Origin: Agrobacterium tumefaciens
GTDB lineage: Bacteria; Pseudomonadota; Alphaproteobacteria; Rhizobiales; Rhizobiaceae
Length of the DNA stretch: 64,000 nt
NCBI GenBank assembly: GCA_025560025.1
Contig: CP048486.1
Span: forward strand, 124,001-188,000
Reading direction: 5' to 3'
Shown here: positions 8,987 through 17,098 of the stretch, piece after piece
Numbering within the stretch: position 1 is the first letter of the stretch
How the letters are laid out: each line of letters begins with the position of its first letter
Position numbers and translations under genes: made by a program
Notes under the pieces: generated by a model
The model's database searches: none
What the model saw: only the letters and a program-made list of their open reading frames with translations
Told to the model about the DNA's origin: nothing

Positions 8987-9700
8987 CTATTGCGCCTCGG
9001 AAAGCAACCTGTACCGACGCTGGCTTGCAAGCATGTGATCGCGCATGGCCTTACGCGCGGCATCCGGATCCTGCTCGACGATGGCGCGCAGGATTGCCTC
9101 ATGCTCGGCCTGCACCTTGCGAAGATAATCCGCATTGCCCGTTTCCGGCAGCGTCGGAAACTGCCCGCGCGGTATAGACCGTGAGCCGAACTGGCGCAGG
9201 GCCTCCAGATAGAAACGATTGTTGGTTGCTACCGCAATCGCCGTGTGGAATTCGTAATCGGCCTCAACCGTAGTTTCGCCCGCATCGATGGCCCGGGCCA
9301 TTTTCCGATGGGCTGCGGAAATTGCCGCCTCCTGCTGGGCTGTGCGGCGATAAGCGGCGATTGCCGCCGCCTCCCCTTCGGTTGCGAGCCGAAACTCGAG
9401 CATTTCCAGAGTTTCCGCAATCGTACCCACTTCGGATTGCGTCAGCTTTACACCCGCCCACTCGCCGGCATTGCTGACGAAAACGCCTTTGCCCTGGATG
9501 GGAATGACATAACCGGAAGAACGCAGGTCCGCGATCGCCTCACGAACCACCGTGCGGCTTACGCCATAGGTGCGCTCAAGCTGCGGTTCCGTGGGAAGCT
9601 GATCGCCGTTCTTCAGTTTTCCACTGCGAATTTCTGCACTGAGATTATCGATGATCTGCTGTGCCCGCCGCTCCCGCGGCTTTTCCCTGTCGCCCATCAT
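8987..9700 (-). CDS. GntR-family transcriptional regulator, FadR subfamily
   Basis: This 237-aa protein has an N-terminal winged helix-turn-helix (about 13-75: QIIDNLSAEIRSGKLKNGDQ, then TYGVSRTVVREAIADLRSSG). An all-helical FCD ligand-binding domain follows, with the expected metal-ligand pattern (DYEFHTAIA, then the C-terminal HEAILRAIV and DHM). Such regulators usually sense sugar acids or other carboxylates. GGGAAG lies six bases before the ATG at 9700. It is encoded next to the dehydratase and divergently from the ABC permeases. The TCATATGA-type palindromes in both control regions suggest it represses the whole locus, relieved by a uronate-derived ligand. Confidence 0.9.
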   Translation of the reverse strand: MMGDREKPRERRAQQIIDNLSAEIRSGKLKNGDQLPTEPQLERTYGVSRTVVREAIADLRSSGYVIPIQGKGVFVSNAGEWAGVKLTQSEVGTIAETLEMLEFRLATEGEAAAIAAYRRTAQQEAAISAAHRKMARAIDAGETTVEADYEFHTAIAVATNNRFYLEALRQFGSRSIPRGQFPTLPETGNADYLRKVQAEHEAILRAIVEQDPDAARKAMRDHMLASQRRYRLLSEAQ

Positions 9701-9740
9701 GCCACTCTTCCCTCTTGCAGAAAACGAATCCCTTCGCTAC

Positions 9741-9771
9741 TCATATGATGACGTGGCGTTACGTCATATGT
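9741..9771. promoter_or_regulatory. Paired TCATATG palindromes between gntR and the ABC operon
   Basis: TCATATGA at 9741-9748 and TCATATGT at 9764-9771 frame an inverted repeat whose outer arms CATATGA/TCATATG match perfectly. The pair lies in the divergent control region, 41 nt upstream of the gntR start. Together with the copy at 8948-8955 it is a good candidate for the local GntR operator. Confidence 0.5.
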
Positions 9772-9799
9772 TTTCATGTTAGCTCAGGGAGGAGTTGGG

Positions 9800-9913
9800 A
9801 TGAAGTACCATCAAAAGTTTTTGCAAGGTAGAATTGCGCGTCTGCGGCGAGCGGTTCAAAAAGTGGCATCGCTGACAGCGTCTTCCCGTGGAAGTGCGAC
9901 CTGCGATGACTGA
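9800..9913 (+). CDS. Possible 37-aa leader peptide overlapping the permease start
   Basis: A short frame (ATG 9800, TGA 9911-9913) begins MKYHQKFLQGRIARLRRAVQ and ends CDD. It is preceded by a near-perfect GGGAGGAG seven bases before its ATG, far better than the site in front of the permease gene. Its stop overlaps the permease ATG at 9906 by several bases in a different frame, the geometry expected for translational coupling. The peptide is basic and has no homologue I recognise. It could be a leader, or the strong Shine-Dalgarno could mark something else; no codon-usage test was possible. Confidence 0.4.
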   Translation: MKYHQKFLQGRIARLRRAVQKVASLTASSRGSATCDD

Positions 9914-10934
9914 AATTTCACTGCGCGGGCTCGGACATCGCTTCCTGCAACTTGTCATCAGCCTCTTCATCCTGCTCTGCATCACCTTCATCATTGGCCG
10001 GGTGATGCCGACCGACCCGGTCGGAGCAATCGTCGGTGAGCTTGCAGATCCCAAGGCCTATGAAGCCATGCGGACCCGGCTTGGACTTGATCTGCCGCTT
10101 TACCAGCAGTTCTTCATCTATCTGCGCGGCCTGCTGCACGGCGATTTCGGCATCGCTATTCTGACCGGCAATCCGGTAACGCGGGACCTGGCGCAGGCCT
10201 TTCCGGCCACGCTGGAACTGGCGACGCTGGCAATCATCATCTCCACGGTGATCGGCGTGCCGCTCGGTCTCGCCGCCGCCCTGTTCCGCGATACGTTCAT
10301 CGACAAGTTCGCGCGTGTCTTTGCGCTGGTGGGGCATTCGATACCCGTCTTCTGGTTCGGTATCGTCGGGCTCGTGATTTTTTATGCCAACCTCAACCTT
10401 GTCGCCGGGCCCGGTCGCGTGGACGTCTTTTATGAAGGCCTCGTCGAACCGAAGACAGGACTGATGCTGGTCGACAGCCTCCTTGCGGGTGAGACAGAAA
10501 TCTTCTGGAACGCGCTCGCACATATCATGCTGCCGGCGATCATCCTTGCCTATATGGCCATGGCCTACATCACCCGCATGACGCGCGCCTTCACCCTGGA
10601 GCAGCTCAGCCAGGACTATGTGATTGCGGCGCGTGCCAAGGGCGTCAGCCCGGCGCGTACCATAACCCGCCACGTGCTGCCGAACATTGCGGTGCAGCTG
10701 ATCACCGTTCTCGCCATCTCCTATGGCAACCTGCTGGAAGGCGCCGTGGTCACCGAAATCGTCTTTTCCTGGCCCGGCATCGGACAATATATGACGAATG
10801 CCCTGCTTATCGGCGACATGAATGCGATCCTCGCAGCCACGATCGTCATCGGCTTCATCTTCATGATGCTGAACTTCCTTGCAGACGTGGCCTATACCAC
10901 ACTCGACCCGCGGACACGGGAGGTCGCTCGATGA
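9906..10934 (+). CDS. ABC transporter permease, DppB/OppB type
   Basis: This inner-membrane permease of 342 aa has about six helices. It has the DppB-type N-terminus (LGHRFLQLVISLFILLCITF, then MPTDPVGA) and the EAA-loop region DYVIAARAKGVSPARTITRHVL near residue 230, which contacts the ATPase. I preferred ATG 9906 to a GTG at 9888 because no ribosome-binding site precedes the GTG, whereas GGAAG lies upstream of 9906. It is the first large gene of the plus-strand importer operon; the next gene starts inside its stop (ATGA). It works with the binding protein encoded divergently at 6278-7864. Confidence 0.92.
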   Translation: MTEISLRGLGHRFLQLVISLFILLCITFIIGRVMPTDPVGAIVGELADPKAYEAMRTRLGLDLPLYQQFFIYLRGLLHGDFGIAILTGNPVTRDLAQAFPATLELATLAIIISTVIGVPLGLAAALFRDTFIDKFARVFALVGHSIPVFWFGIVGLVIFYANLNLVAGPGRVDVFYEGLVEPKTGLMLVDSLLAGETEIFWNALAHIMLPAIILAYMAMAYITRMTRAFTLEQLSQDYVIAARAKGVSPARTITRHVLPNIAVQLITVLAISYGNLLEGAVVTEIVFSWPGIGQYMTNALLIGDMNAILAATIVIGFIFMMLNFLADVAYTTLDPRTREVAR

Positions 10935-11830
10935 CCGATATCACTCAGAACAATCCCGTGCAGAGCCGCAGTGCCTTGTCACGCCTATCAGCCACAACGG
11001 TGCGGACGCTGCAAAAGCTTGGCGACGAGCCGCTTGGAATGTTCGGCTTTGCCATTCTCGCCATTCTGGTCATCGTTGCCATTTTCGCGCCGCTCATTGC
11101 GCCCTACGATCCGGTAAGTCAGGCGCTCGACAACGCGCTTCAGCCTCCCAGCTGGGCGCATCTGGCCGGAACCGACGAATTTGGCCGCGATATTTTCAGC
11201 CGCCTCGTCTATGGCACACGCATCACCATCCAGACTGTTTTGTCGGTCTCGGTCATCGTCGGCCCGATCGGGCTTGCAATCGGCGTCATGGCCGGTTTCT
11301 TCGGTGGCCGCACCGATGCCATTCTGATGCGTGCGACCGATATTGTCCTTTCCTTCCCTTCGCTCGTCCTGGCGCTGGCCTTTGCCGCTGCGATGGGGGC
11401 GGGTCTTGGCACGGCCATCATCGCAATCTCGCTGACCGCCTGGCCGCCCATCGCGCGTCTGGCGCGTGCCGAAGCGCTGGTGGTGCGAAACACGGATTAT
11501 GTCGCTGCCGCACGCCTTTACGGGGCATCGCCGCTGCGCATCCTGTTTCTTTATATCGCGCCAATGTGCATTCCCTCGGTCATCGTCAGACTGACGCTGA
11601 ACATGGCCGGTATCATCCTGACGGCCGCCTCACTTGGCTTCCTCGGTCTCGGCGCGCAGCCGCCGCTTCCCGAATGGGGCGCGATGATCTCCAGCGGCCG
11701 TAAATTCATGCTCGATTACTGGTGGGTCGCCGTCATGCCCGGCATCGCGATCCTTTTGACGAGCCTTGCCTTCAACATCGCCGGCGATACGCTGCGCGAC
11801 CTGCTGGATCCGCGTCATGCCCGTTCCTGA
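10931..11830 (+). CDS. ABC transporter permease, DppC/OppC type
   Basis: This 299-aa second permease subunit has an N-terminal helix after a cytoplasmic leader, the DppC signature AGTDEFGRDIFSRLVYGTRI near residue 80, and an EAA loop with NTDYVAAARLYGASPLRILFLY. The start overlaps the preceding stop by 4 nt. It should pair with the DppB-type subunit to form the channel. The last codons overlap the start of the first ATPase gene by 14 nt, so all four transporter genes are tightly coupled. Confidence 0.93.
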   Translation: MTDITQNNPVQSRSALSRLSATTVRTLQKLGDEPLGMFGFAILAILVIVAIFAPLIAPYDPVSQALDNALQPPSWAHLAGTDEFGRDIFSRLVYGTRITIQTVLSVSVIVGPIGLAIGVMAGFFGGRTDAILMRATDIVLSFPSLVLALAFAAAMGAGLGTAIIAISLTAWPPIARLARAEALVVRNTDYVAAARLYGASPLRILFLYIAPMCIPSVIVRLTLNMAGIILTAASLGFLGLGAQPPLPEWGAMISSGRKFMLDYWWVAVMPGIAILLTSLAFNIAGDTLRDLLDPRHARS

Positions 11831-12662
11831 TAGCTCCCCCATTCTCTCGGTCCGCGACCTCAATGTCCGTTTCGGCCGCAACACCATTCCGGCCGTCTCC
11901 AATGTCAATTTCGACGTCGGCCGTGAAAGGGTCGGTATTGTCGGCGAGTCCGGCTCCGGAAAGTCCACGACCGGGCGCGCCGCCATGCGGCTTCTGCCCA
12001 AAAGCGCCACCGTGACGGCGGAGCGCATGGATTTCCTCGCCGAACCCCTGCTTGAAAAATCCGAGCGCCAGATGGGTGCGATCCGCGGCAGCGAGATGGC
12101 GCTCATCATGCAGGACCCGCGTTATTCGCTCAATCCGGTCCTGCCGATTGGAAAGCAGGTGGCGGAGGCGGCCGAGCTGCATCTGGCGCTGACCGGCAAG
12201 GCCGCCAGAAATGCCGCGCGCGACATGCTCTTGCGCGTGCGCATCAACGATCCTGACCGTGTGATGGGGCTTTATCCGCACCAGATTTCGGGCGGCATGG
12301 GGCAGCGCGTGATGATCGCCATGATGCTGCTTGCGAAACCCAAGCTGGTCATCGCCGACGAACCGACCTCGGCCCTCGATGTCAGTGTCCGCAAGGATGT
12401 CCTTCTGCTTCTGGACGAGATGGTGCGCGAGAATAATTCGGGCCTGATCCTGATCAGCCACGATATCCGCATGGTCGCCGCCTTCTGCGAACGCGTGCTG
12501 GTCATGTATGGCGGACGCGTCGTGGAGACGCTTTCCAAGCTCGAAGATGCGCAACATCCCTATACGCGGGGCCTGATCGCGGCGATGCCCGATCCCCGCA
12601 ACCCGGTCCGGCGCCTCAAGGTGCTGGATCGCCAGGCAATCGATGCGGAGGTGATGCGATGA
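11817..12662 (+). CDS. ABC transporter ATP-binding protein, DppD type
   Basis: This 281-aa nucleotide-binding subunit has Walker A GESGSGKST, signature ISGGMGQR (the SGGM form usual in DppD/OppD) and Walker B LVIADEPTSALD, followed by the H-loop LISHDIRM. The C-terminal extension (HPYTRGLIAAMPDPRNP) is the oligopeptide-type C-terminal domain, though the cysteine cluster often found there is absent. I chose ATG 11817; an earlier in-frame start at 11766 would lie far inside the permease gene. Its 3' end overlaps the next ATPase gene by 4 nt. Confidence 0.92.
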   Translation: MPVPDSSPILSVRDLNVRFGRNTIPAVSNVNFDVGRERVGIVGESGSGKSTTGRAAMRLLPKSATVTAERMDFLAEPLLEKSERQMGAIRGSEMALIMQDPRYSLNPVLPIGKQVAEAAELHLALTGKAARNAARDMLLRVRINDPDRVMGLYPHQISGGMGQRVMIAMMLLAKPKLVIADEPTSALDVSVRKDVLLLLDEMVRENNSGLILISHDIRMVAAFCERVLVMYGGRVVETLSKLEDAQHPYTRGLIAAMPDPRNPVRRLKVLDRQAIDAEVMR

Positions 12663-13396
12663 TCACGGTAGACAAGCTCGATGTCGTCTACGGCACGAAG
12701 GAAAACCGCAACCATGTTGTGCGCGATGTCAGTTTTCGCGTCAATAAAGGTGAGACACTCGGCATCGTCGGCGAAAGCGGTTGCGGCAAGTCGACATTGC
12801 TGCGGTCACTGGCGGGGCTGGAAGCCGGCTGGACCGGATCGATCAGCTTCGACGGCAAGCCGGTCGACAAAGTTCGCAGCCGCGAGGAGCTGAAGCTGGC
12901 GCAGATGGTGTTTCAGGATCCCTACGGTTCCCTGCACCCACGCCACCGCATCGGCCGGGCTCTGGCCGAACCGATCCGCTCGATGGGGCTTGGCGATGGT
13001 TGGTCGAAAGTGCCGGCCGCCCTGCAACAGGTCGGCCTGCCCGCGCATTTTGCCGAGCGCTTCCCGCATGAACTGTCCGGCGGCCAGCGCCAGCGTGTGG
13101 CGATCGCCCGCGCGCTGATCCTCGAGCCGCCGATCCTGCTGCTCGACGAGCCGACATCCGCGCTCGACGTCTCCATTCAGGCGGAAATCCTGAACCTGCT
13201 GGCCGATCAGCGTGAAGACCAGAACCTCACCTTCGTTCTCGTCAGCCACGACCTGTCGGTCATTGCCCATATGTGCGACCGTGTTCTGGTCATGCAGAAT
13301 GGCGTTTTTGTCGATGAATTGACCAAGGCAGATCTTGAAGCCGGCATCACCCATGCAGCCTATTCTGGCGAGCTCTTCGAAAGCAGCTTCCTCTGA
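12659..13396 (+). CDS. ABC transporter ATP-binding protein, DppF type
   Basis: This 245-aa second ATPase has Walker A GESGCGKST, signature ELSGGQRQR, Walker B ILLLDEPTSALD and switch region LVSHDLSVIAHMCD. DppD and DppF subunits form a heterodimer on the two permeases. It is shorter than many DppF proteins because the oligopeptide-type C-terminal domain is missing. The start overlaps the preceding stop (ATGA). It ends the importer operon; an intrinsic terminator follows at 13543-13579. Confidence 0.92.
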   Translation: MITVDKLDVVYGTKENRNHVVRDVSFRVNKGETLGIVGESGCGKSTLLRSLAGLEAGWTGSISFDGKPVDKVRSREELKLAQMVFQDPYGSLHPRHRIGRALAEPIRSMGLGDGWSKVPAALQQVGLPAHFAERFPHELSGGQRQRVAIARALILEPPILLLDEPTSALDVSIQAEILNLLADQREDQNLTFVLVSHDLSVIAHMCDRVLVMQNGVFVDELTKADLEAGITHAAYSGELFESSFL

Positions 13397-13542
13397 GACC
13401 GTGATGGAGCGGCGCGCAACGATTGGACCAAGAAGACCGCCCCAACAACGTTATCCAACGTGATGTGGAAGACAGGAACGCCCGTTCATTATTTGTTCTG
13501 GCCTGCTGTTTGAGTTTTTGCTAATCATTGCGACAAGAGTGC

Positions 13543-13579
13543 AAAAATGACCGGCCGTCATCAGACGGCTGGCATTTTT
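13543..13579 (+). terminator. Intrinsic terminator after the importer operon
   Basis: AAAAATG plus CC-GCCGTC pairs with GACGGC-GG plus CATTTTT around an ATCA loop, giving a long, nearly perfect stem with a T run on the plus strand (and A run on its left side, so it may act both ways). It lies between the DppF-type gene and the helicase gene. The remainder of the 230-nt gap shows no gene. Confidence 0.7.
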
Positions 13580-13626
13580 GAATAAGGCCGTCGTCGTGCG
13601 GACAGGCAAATATCAAGGATGCAGGC

Positions 13627-15693
13627 ATGGCGGTTGCCTATCTGGACAAACTGAACGAGCAGCAGCGCAAGGCCGTGGAACATGGCGTTGGACTTTCAGA
13701 CGGGCACACGGCCGGACCATTGCTGATCATCGCCGGCGCCGGTTCGGGCAAGACCAACACGCTGGCGCACCGGGTGGCGCATCTGATCGTCAATGGCGCC
13801 GATCCCCGCCGAATCCTGCTGATGACCTTTTCACGCCGCGCCGCTTCCGAAATGTCGCGCCGTGTCGAGCGTATCTGCAAACAGGTCATCGGCAGCAATG
13901 CCGGAACCCTGACGGATGCGCTGGCCTGGTCCGGCACGTTTCACGGGATCGGCGCGCGCCTCCTGCGGATTTATGCGGAACAGGTCGGGCTGAACGTGGA
14001 CTTCACCATCCATGACCGCGAAGACAGCGCCGATCTGATGAACCTTGCCCGTCACGAGCTGGGTTTCTCCAAGACCGAGAGCCGTTTTCCGACCAAGGGA
14101 ACGTGTCTTGCGATCTATTCGCGCGCCGTCAATTCGCAGACGCCGTTGAAGGAAATCCTGCGCCAGCATTATCCATGGGTGTCCAGCTGGGAAGCCGAGC
14201 TCAAGCAATTATTCGCCGCCTATGTAGAGGCCAAGCAGGCCCAGAACGTACTCGATTATGACGATCTTCTGCTTTACTGGGCCCAGATGGTCAGCGATCC
14301 CGACCTGGCCGGCGATATCGGCGATCGTTTCGACCATGTGATGGTCGACGAATATCAGGATACCAACCGGTTGCAGGCCTCGGTGCTGATGGCGTTGAAA
14401 CCGGGCGGTCGCGGGCTGACCGTGGTGGGTGACGACGCCCAGTCGATCTATTCCTTTCGGGCAGCGACGGTACGCAATATCCTGGATTTCCCGGCATCCT
14501 TCAGCCCGGCCGCCGACATTATCACCCTTGATCGCAACTATCGCTCAACGCAGCCGATTCTGGCTGCGGCCAACAGCGTCATCGACCTTGCCCGCGAGCG
14601 GTTCACCAAAAACCTCTGGACCGAACGACAGTCACTCGAGCGACCGAAGCTCGTGACGGTAAAGGACGAAACCGAGCAGGCGAACTTCATCATCGACCAG
14701 GTGCTGGCCAATCGTGAGACCGGCATGACACTGAAGCAGCAGGCGGTGCTGTTTCGCACCTCCAGTCACAGCGGCCCGCTCGAGGTCGAGCTGACACGCC
14801 GCAACATTCCCTTCGTCAAATTCGGCGGCCTGAAATTTCTCGACAGCGCCCATGTGAAGGACATGCTGGCGGTATTGCGGTTCGCGCAGAACCCACGAGA
14901 CCGGGTTGCCGGTTTCCGGCTTCTTCAGATGCTGCCGGGTATCGGCCCGAAAAAAGCCGGCAATATTCTCGATACGATCGCGGCAGACCCCGAGCCATTG
15001 CTCGCCCTTGCCGAAATTCCGCCACCACCCAAAACCGGCGATGACTGGGTATCCTTTGTTCAGCTGCTGGCGAACCTGCGAAAATCGCACGGCGGCTGGC
15101 CGTCGGATATCGAGCACGCGCGGCTCTGGTACGAGCCTCATCTCGAGCGCATCCATGAGGATGCGGAGACCCGCAAGGCCGATTTGCTGCAACTCGAGCA
15201 GATCGCCGGCGGCTATCCCTCCCGTGAACGTTTCCTGACCGAACTGACGCTCGATCCGCCGGATGCCACCAGCGACCAGGCGGGCGTGCCGCTTCTCGAT
15301 GAGGATTACCTGACCCTTTCAACCATTCATTCGGCCAAGGGCCAGGAATGGCGTTCTGTCTTCATCCTGAATGTGGTCGATGGCTGCATCCCCTCCGATC
15401 TCGGCGTCGGCTCCACGCATGAAGTCGAGGAAGAACGCCGTCTGCTTTATGTCGCCATGACACGCGCCAAGGACAGCCTGTCGCTGATAACGCCGCAACG
15501 GTTCTTCACCCATGGCCAGAATGCGCAGGGAGACCGGCATGTTTATGCCGCCAGAACCCGCTTCATACCGGCAACTCTGTTGCAATTCTTCGAAACCGCC
15601 ACCTGGCCGCTGGTTTCGGCCGCTGCCTCCGAGCGCAGCGCGCAGCAGATCCGCATCGATGTCGGCGCGCGGATGCGAGCAATGTGGAAATAG
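13627..15693 (+). CDS. UvrD/Rep-family ATP-dependent DNA helicase
   Basis: This 688-aa superfamily-1 helicase shows Q-motif LNEQQRKAVE, Walker A AGAGSGKTNTL (about residue 40), motif II VDEYQDTN, motif III GDDAQSIYSFRAA, motif IV YRSTQPIL, motif V TIHSAKGQEW and motif VI LYVAMTRAKDSLSL. All helicase motifs are intact. It translocates on single-stranded DNA 3' to 5' and is expected in repair or replication restart. It is somewhat shorter than housekeeping UvrD (about 720-820 aa in the group) and is probably a paralogue. The DNA polymerase IV gene starts 23 nt after its stop, which suggests a shared transcript and a repair role. Confidence 0.93.
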   Translation: MAVAYLDKLNEQQRKAVEHGVGLSDGHTAGPLLIIAGAGSGKTNTLAHRVAHLIVNGADPRRILLMTFSRRAASEMSRRVERICKQVIGSNAGTLTDALAWSGTFHGIGARLLRIYAEQVGLNVDFTIHDREDSADLMNLARHELGFSKTESRFPTKGTCLAIYSRAVNSQTPLKEILRQHYPWVSSWEAELKQLFAAYVEAKQAQNVLDYDDLLLYWAQMVSDPDLAGDIGDRFDHVMVDEYQDTNRLQASVLMALKPGGRGLTVVGDDAQSIYSFRAATVRNILDFPASFSPAADIITLDRNYRSTQPILAAANSVIDLARERFTKNLWTERQSLERPKLVTVKDETEQANFIIDQVLANRETGMTLKQQAVLFRTSSHSGPLEVELTRRNIPFVKFGGLKFLDSAHVKDMLAVLRFAQNPRDRVAGFRLLQMLPGIGPKKAGNILDTIAADPEPLLALAEIPPPPKTGDDWVSFVQLLANLRKSHGGWPSDIEHARLWYEPHLERIHEDAETRKADLLQLEQIAGGYPSRERFLTELTLDPPDATSDQAGVPLLDEDYLTLSTIHSAKGQEWRSVFILNVVDGCIPSDLGVGSTHEVEEERRLLYVAMTRAKDSLSLITPQRFFTHGQNAQGDRHVYAARTRFIPATLLQFFETATWPLVSAAASERSAQQIRIDVGARMRAMWK

Positions 15694-15716
15694 GGACTAT
15701 CGTACAGGCTGGAACG

Positions 15717-16796
15717 ATGGATAGCACGGCTGTTCGAAAGATCATCCATATCGACATGGATGCCTTTTATGCATCGGTGGAGCAACGTGACAATCCCGCA
15801 CTTCGCGGCCTGCCGGTCGCCGTCGGCGGATCGGCGGCACGGGGCGTGGTGGCTGCGGCGAGTTACGAGGCAAGAACCTTCGGCGTGCGTTCCGCGATGC
15901 CATCGGTCACCGCCAGACGGAAATGCCCGGATCTGATCTTCGTGCCGCCGCGATTTGACGTATATCGGCAGGTGTCGCAACAGATACGCGAAATATTCGC
16001 CGAATATACCCCGCTGATCGAGCCGCTATCGCTCGACGAAGCCTATCTCGACGTGACCGAAAACCTGAAAGGCATGGAGATCGCCACGGAAATCGCGCTG
16101 GAAATCCGCGCAAGGATCAAGGCGGTCACCGGCCTCAATGCCTCCGCCGGCATCTCCTACAACAAGTTTCTCGCCAAGATGGCAAGCGACCTGAACAAGC
16201 CGAATGGCCAGGCCGTCATCACGCCGAAGAATGGCCCCGGCTTTGTTGAGGCCCTGGCGGTTAAGAAATTCCACGGCGTCGGACCGGCCACGGCCGAGCG
16301 GATGAGACGGCATGGCATCGAAACCGGGCTCGATCTCAAATCGAAATCACTCGGTTTTCTGCAGCAGCATTTCGGAAAGTCCGGCCCTTATTTCTACAAC
16401 ATCGCCCGCGGCATCGATGAACGGCAGGTAGTACCCGATCGCATCCGCAAGTCCGTCGGCGCCGAGGATACATTCGTCGAAGACATCGACGATCTCGATC
16501 TGGCCAAGGCTGAGCTCGGCCCTTTGGCTCAGAAAGTCTGGCGGTATTGCGAGGCCCACGACATCACCGGAAAGACCGTGACGGTGAAAATCAAATATTC
16601 GGATTTCACTCAGGCGACACGCAGCAGGACCGTCTCGGGAGCCGTGCCTGACCTCGCGACGATCCAGGAAATGGCCGAGACCCTGCTTGCATCCGTCTTT
16701 CCATTCAAACGTCCGGTGCGGCTGCTGGGTGTTACTCTTTCATCGCTGAGTGGAGAAGAGAGCGATGAGGAGCCGCAGCTCGCCCTTGGCCTCTGA
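15717..16796 (+). CDS. dinB: DNA polymerase IV, Y-family translesion polymerase
   Basis: This 359-aa error-prone polymerase carries catalytic motif HIDMDAFYASVEQ near the N-terminus with the metal-binding aspartates, the steric-gate region, PLSLDEAYLDVT with the second acidic pair, a helix-hairpin-helix (AVKKFHGVGPATAERMRRHG) and the little-finger domain. The C-terminus ends QLALGL, resembling a beta-clamp-binding peptide (QLxLF type). An alternative in-frame ATG lies at 15684 inside the helicase gene; I prefer 15717 because the conserved family start follows it closely. It lies behind the helicase gene. Rhizobiaceae often have two or three dinB genes; this is one of them. Confidence 0.92.
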   Translation: MDSTAVRKIIHIDMDAFYASVEQRDNPALRGLPVAVGGSAARGVVAAASYEARTFGVRSAMPSVTARRKCPDLIFVPPRFDVYRQVSQQIREIFAEYTPLIEPLSLDEAYLDVTENLKGMEIATEIALEIRARIKAVTGLNASAGISYNKFLAKMASDLNKPNGQAVITPKNGPGFVEALAVKKFHGVGPATAERMRRHGIETGLDLKSKSLGFLQQHFGKSGPYFYNIARGIDERQVVPDRIRKSVGAEDTFVEDIDDLDLAKAELGPLAQKVWRYCEAHDITGKTVTVKIKYSDFTQATRSRTVSGAVPDLATIQEMAETLLASVFPFKRPVRLLGVTLSSLSGEESDEEPQLALGL

Positions 16797-16811
16797 TGCC
16801 CCTGTTCTGAA

Positions 16812-16985
16812 AACGAAAAAGCCCGCCGCGGGAGGAGGTGCGGCAGGCTTTTCGAAAACTCGAACAACGGCTGGGAGGAGGAGTGCCATTGTTCACGAGA
16901 TAACCCTTGGGAGGAGGATAGGGTCATCTCAGTTCGAAGCTCTGCGGGAGGAGGTGCATCACTTCGATGAAGACCAAGATACCCG
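16812..16985 (-). ncRNA. Cuckoo/CcsR-like small RNA with four CCUCCUCCC loops
   Basis: On the minus strand four consecutive stem-loops each expose CCTCCTCCC in the loop: 16966-16935, 16930-16897, 16894-16862 and the terminator hairpin 16852-16816. The second pairs AGGGTCATCTC-type arms with one G-U, the third pairs GAACAATGGC with GCCGTTGTTC. The last is a strong intrinsic terminator followed by GGGCTTTTT. Several CCUCCUCCC loops capped by a terminator is the hallmark of the anti-Shine-Dalgarno sRNAs called cuckoo RNAs in Rhizobiales (CcsR in Rhodobacter), induced by stress or growth phase. The 5' end is estimated; an A+T-rich promoter zone (TATAAA, TATTTAATAT on minus) lies near 16990-17020. 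The terminator also works on plus for dinB. Confidence 0.8.
16816..16852. terminator. Bidirectional terminator of dinB and the sRNA
   Basis: The stem AAAAGCC-GCCGC/GCGGC-GGCTTTT is near perfect with T runs on both strands. On plus it lies 19 nt after the dinB stop; on minus it is the 3' hairpin of the sRNA and its loop carries the fourth CCTCCTCCC. Confidence 0.8.
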
Positions 16986-17098
16986 ATTTCGCCGCATATT
17001 AAATAGGCTTTATAGCAGCGCAGCCATGCAAGAAACGCAGGGGCTGATTTGCACGAGCGATATATTGCAAGGCAAATGGCCTGTGCCGCCTGTCTCCG

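Noticed and set aside
16816..16966. Four GGGAGGAGG repeats read as ribosome-binding sites, a tandem repeat or a small CRISPR array
   Set aside because: Each copy lies in the loop of a hairpin with a different stem, spacing is irregular and no coding start follows. The minus-strand sRNA explanation accounts for all four.
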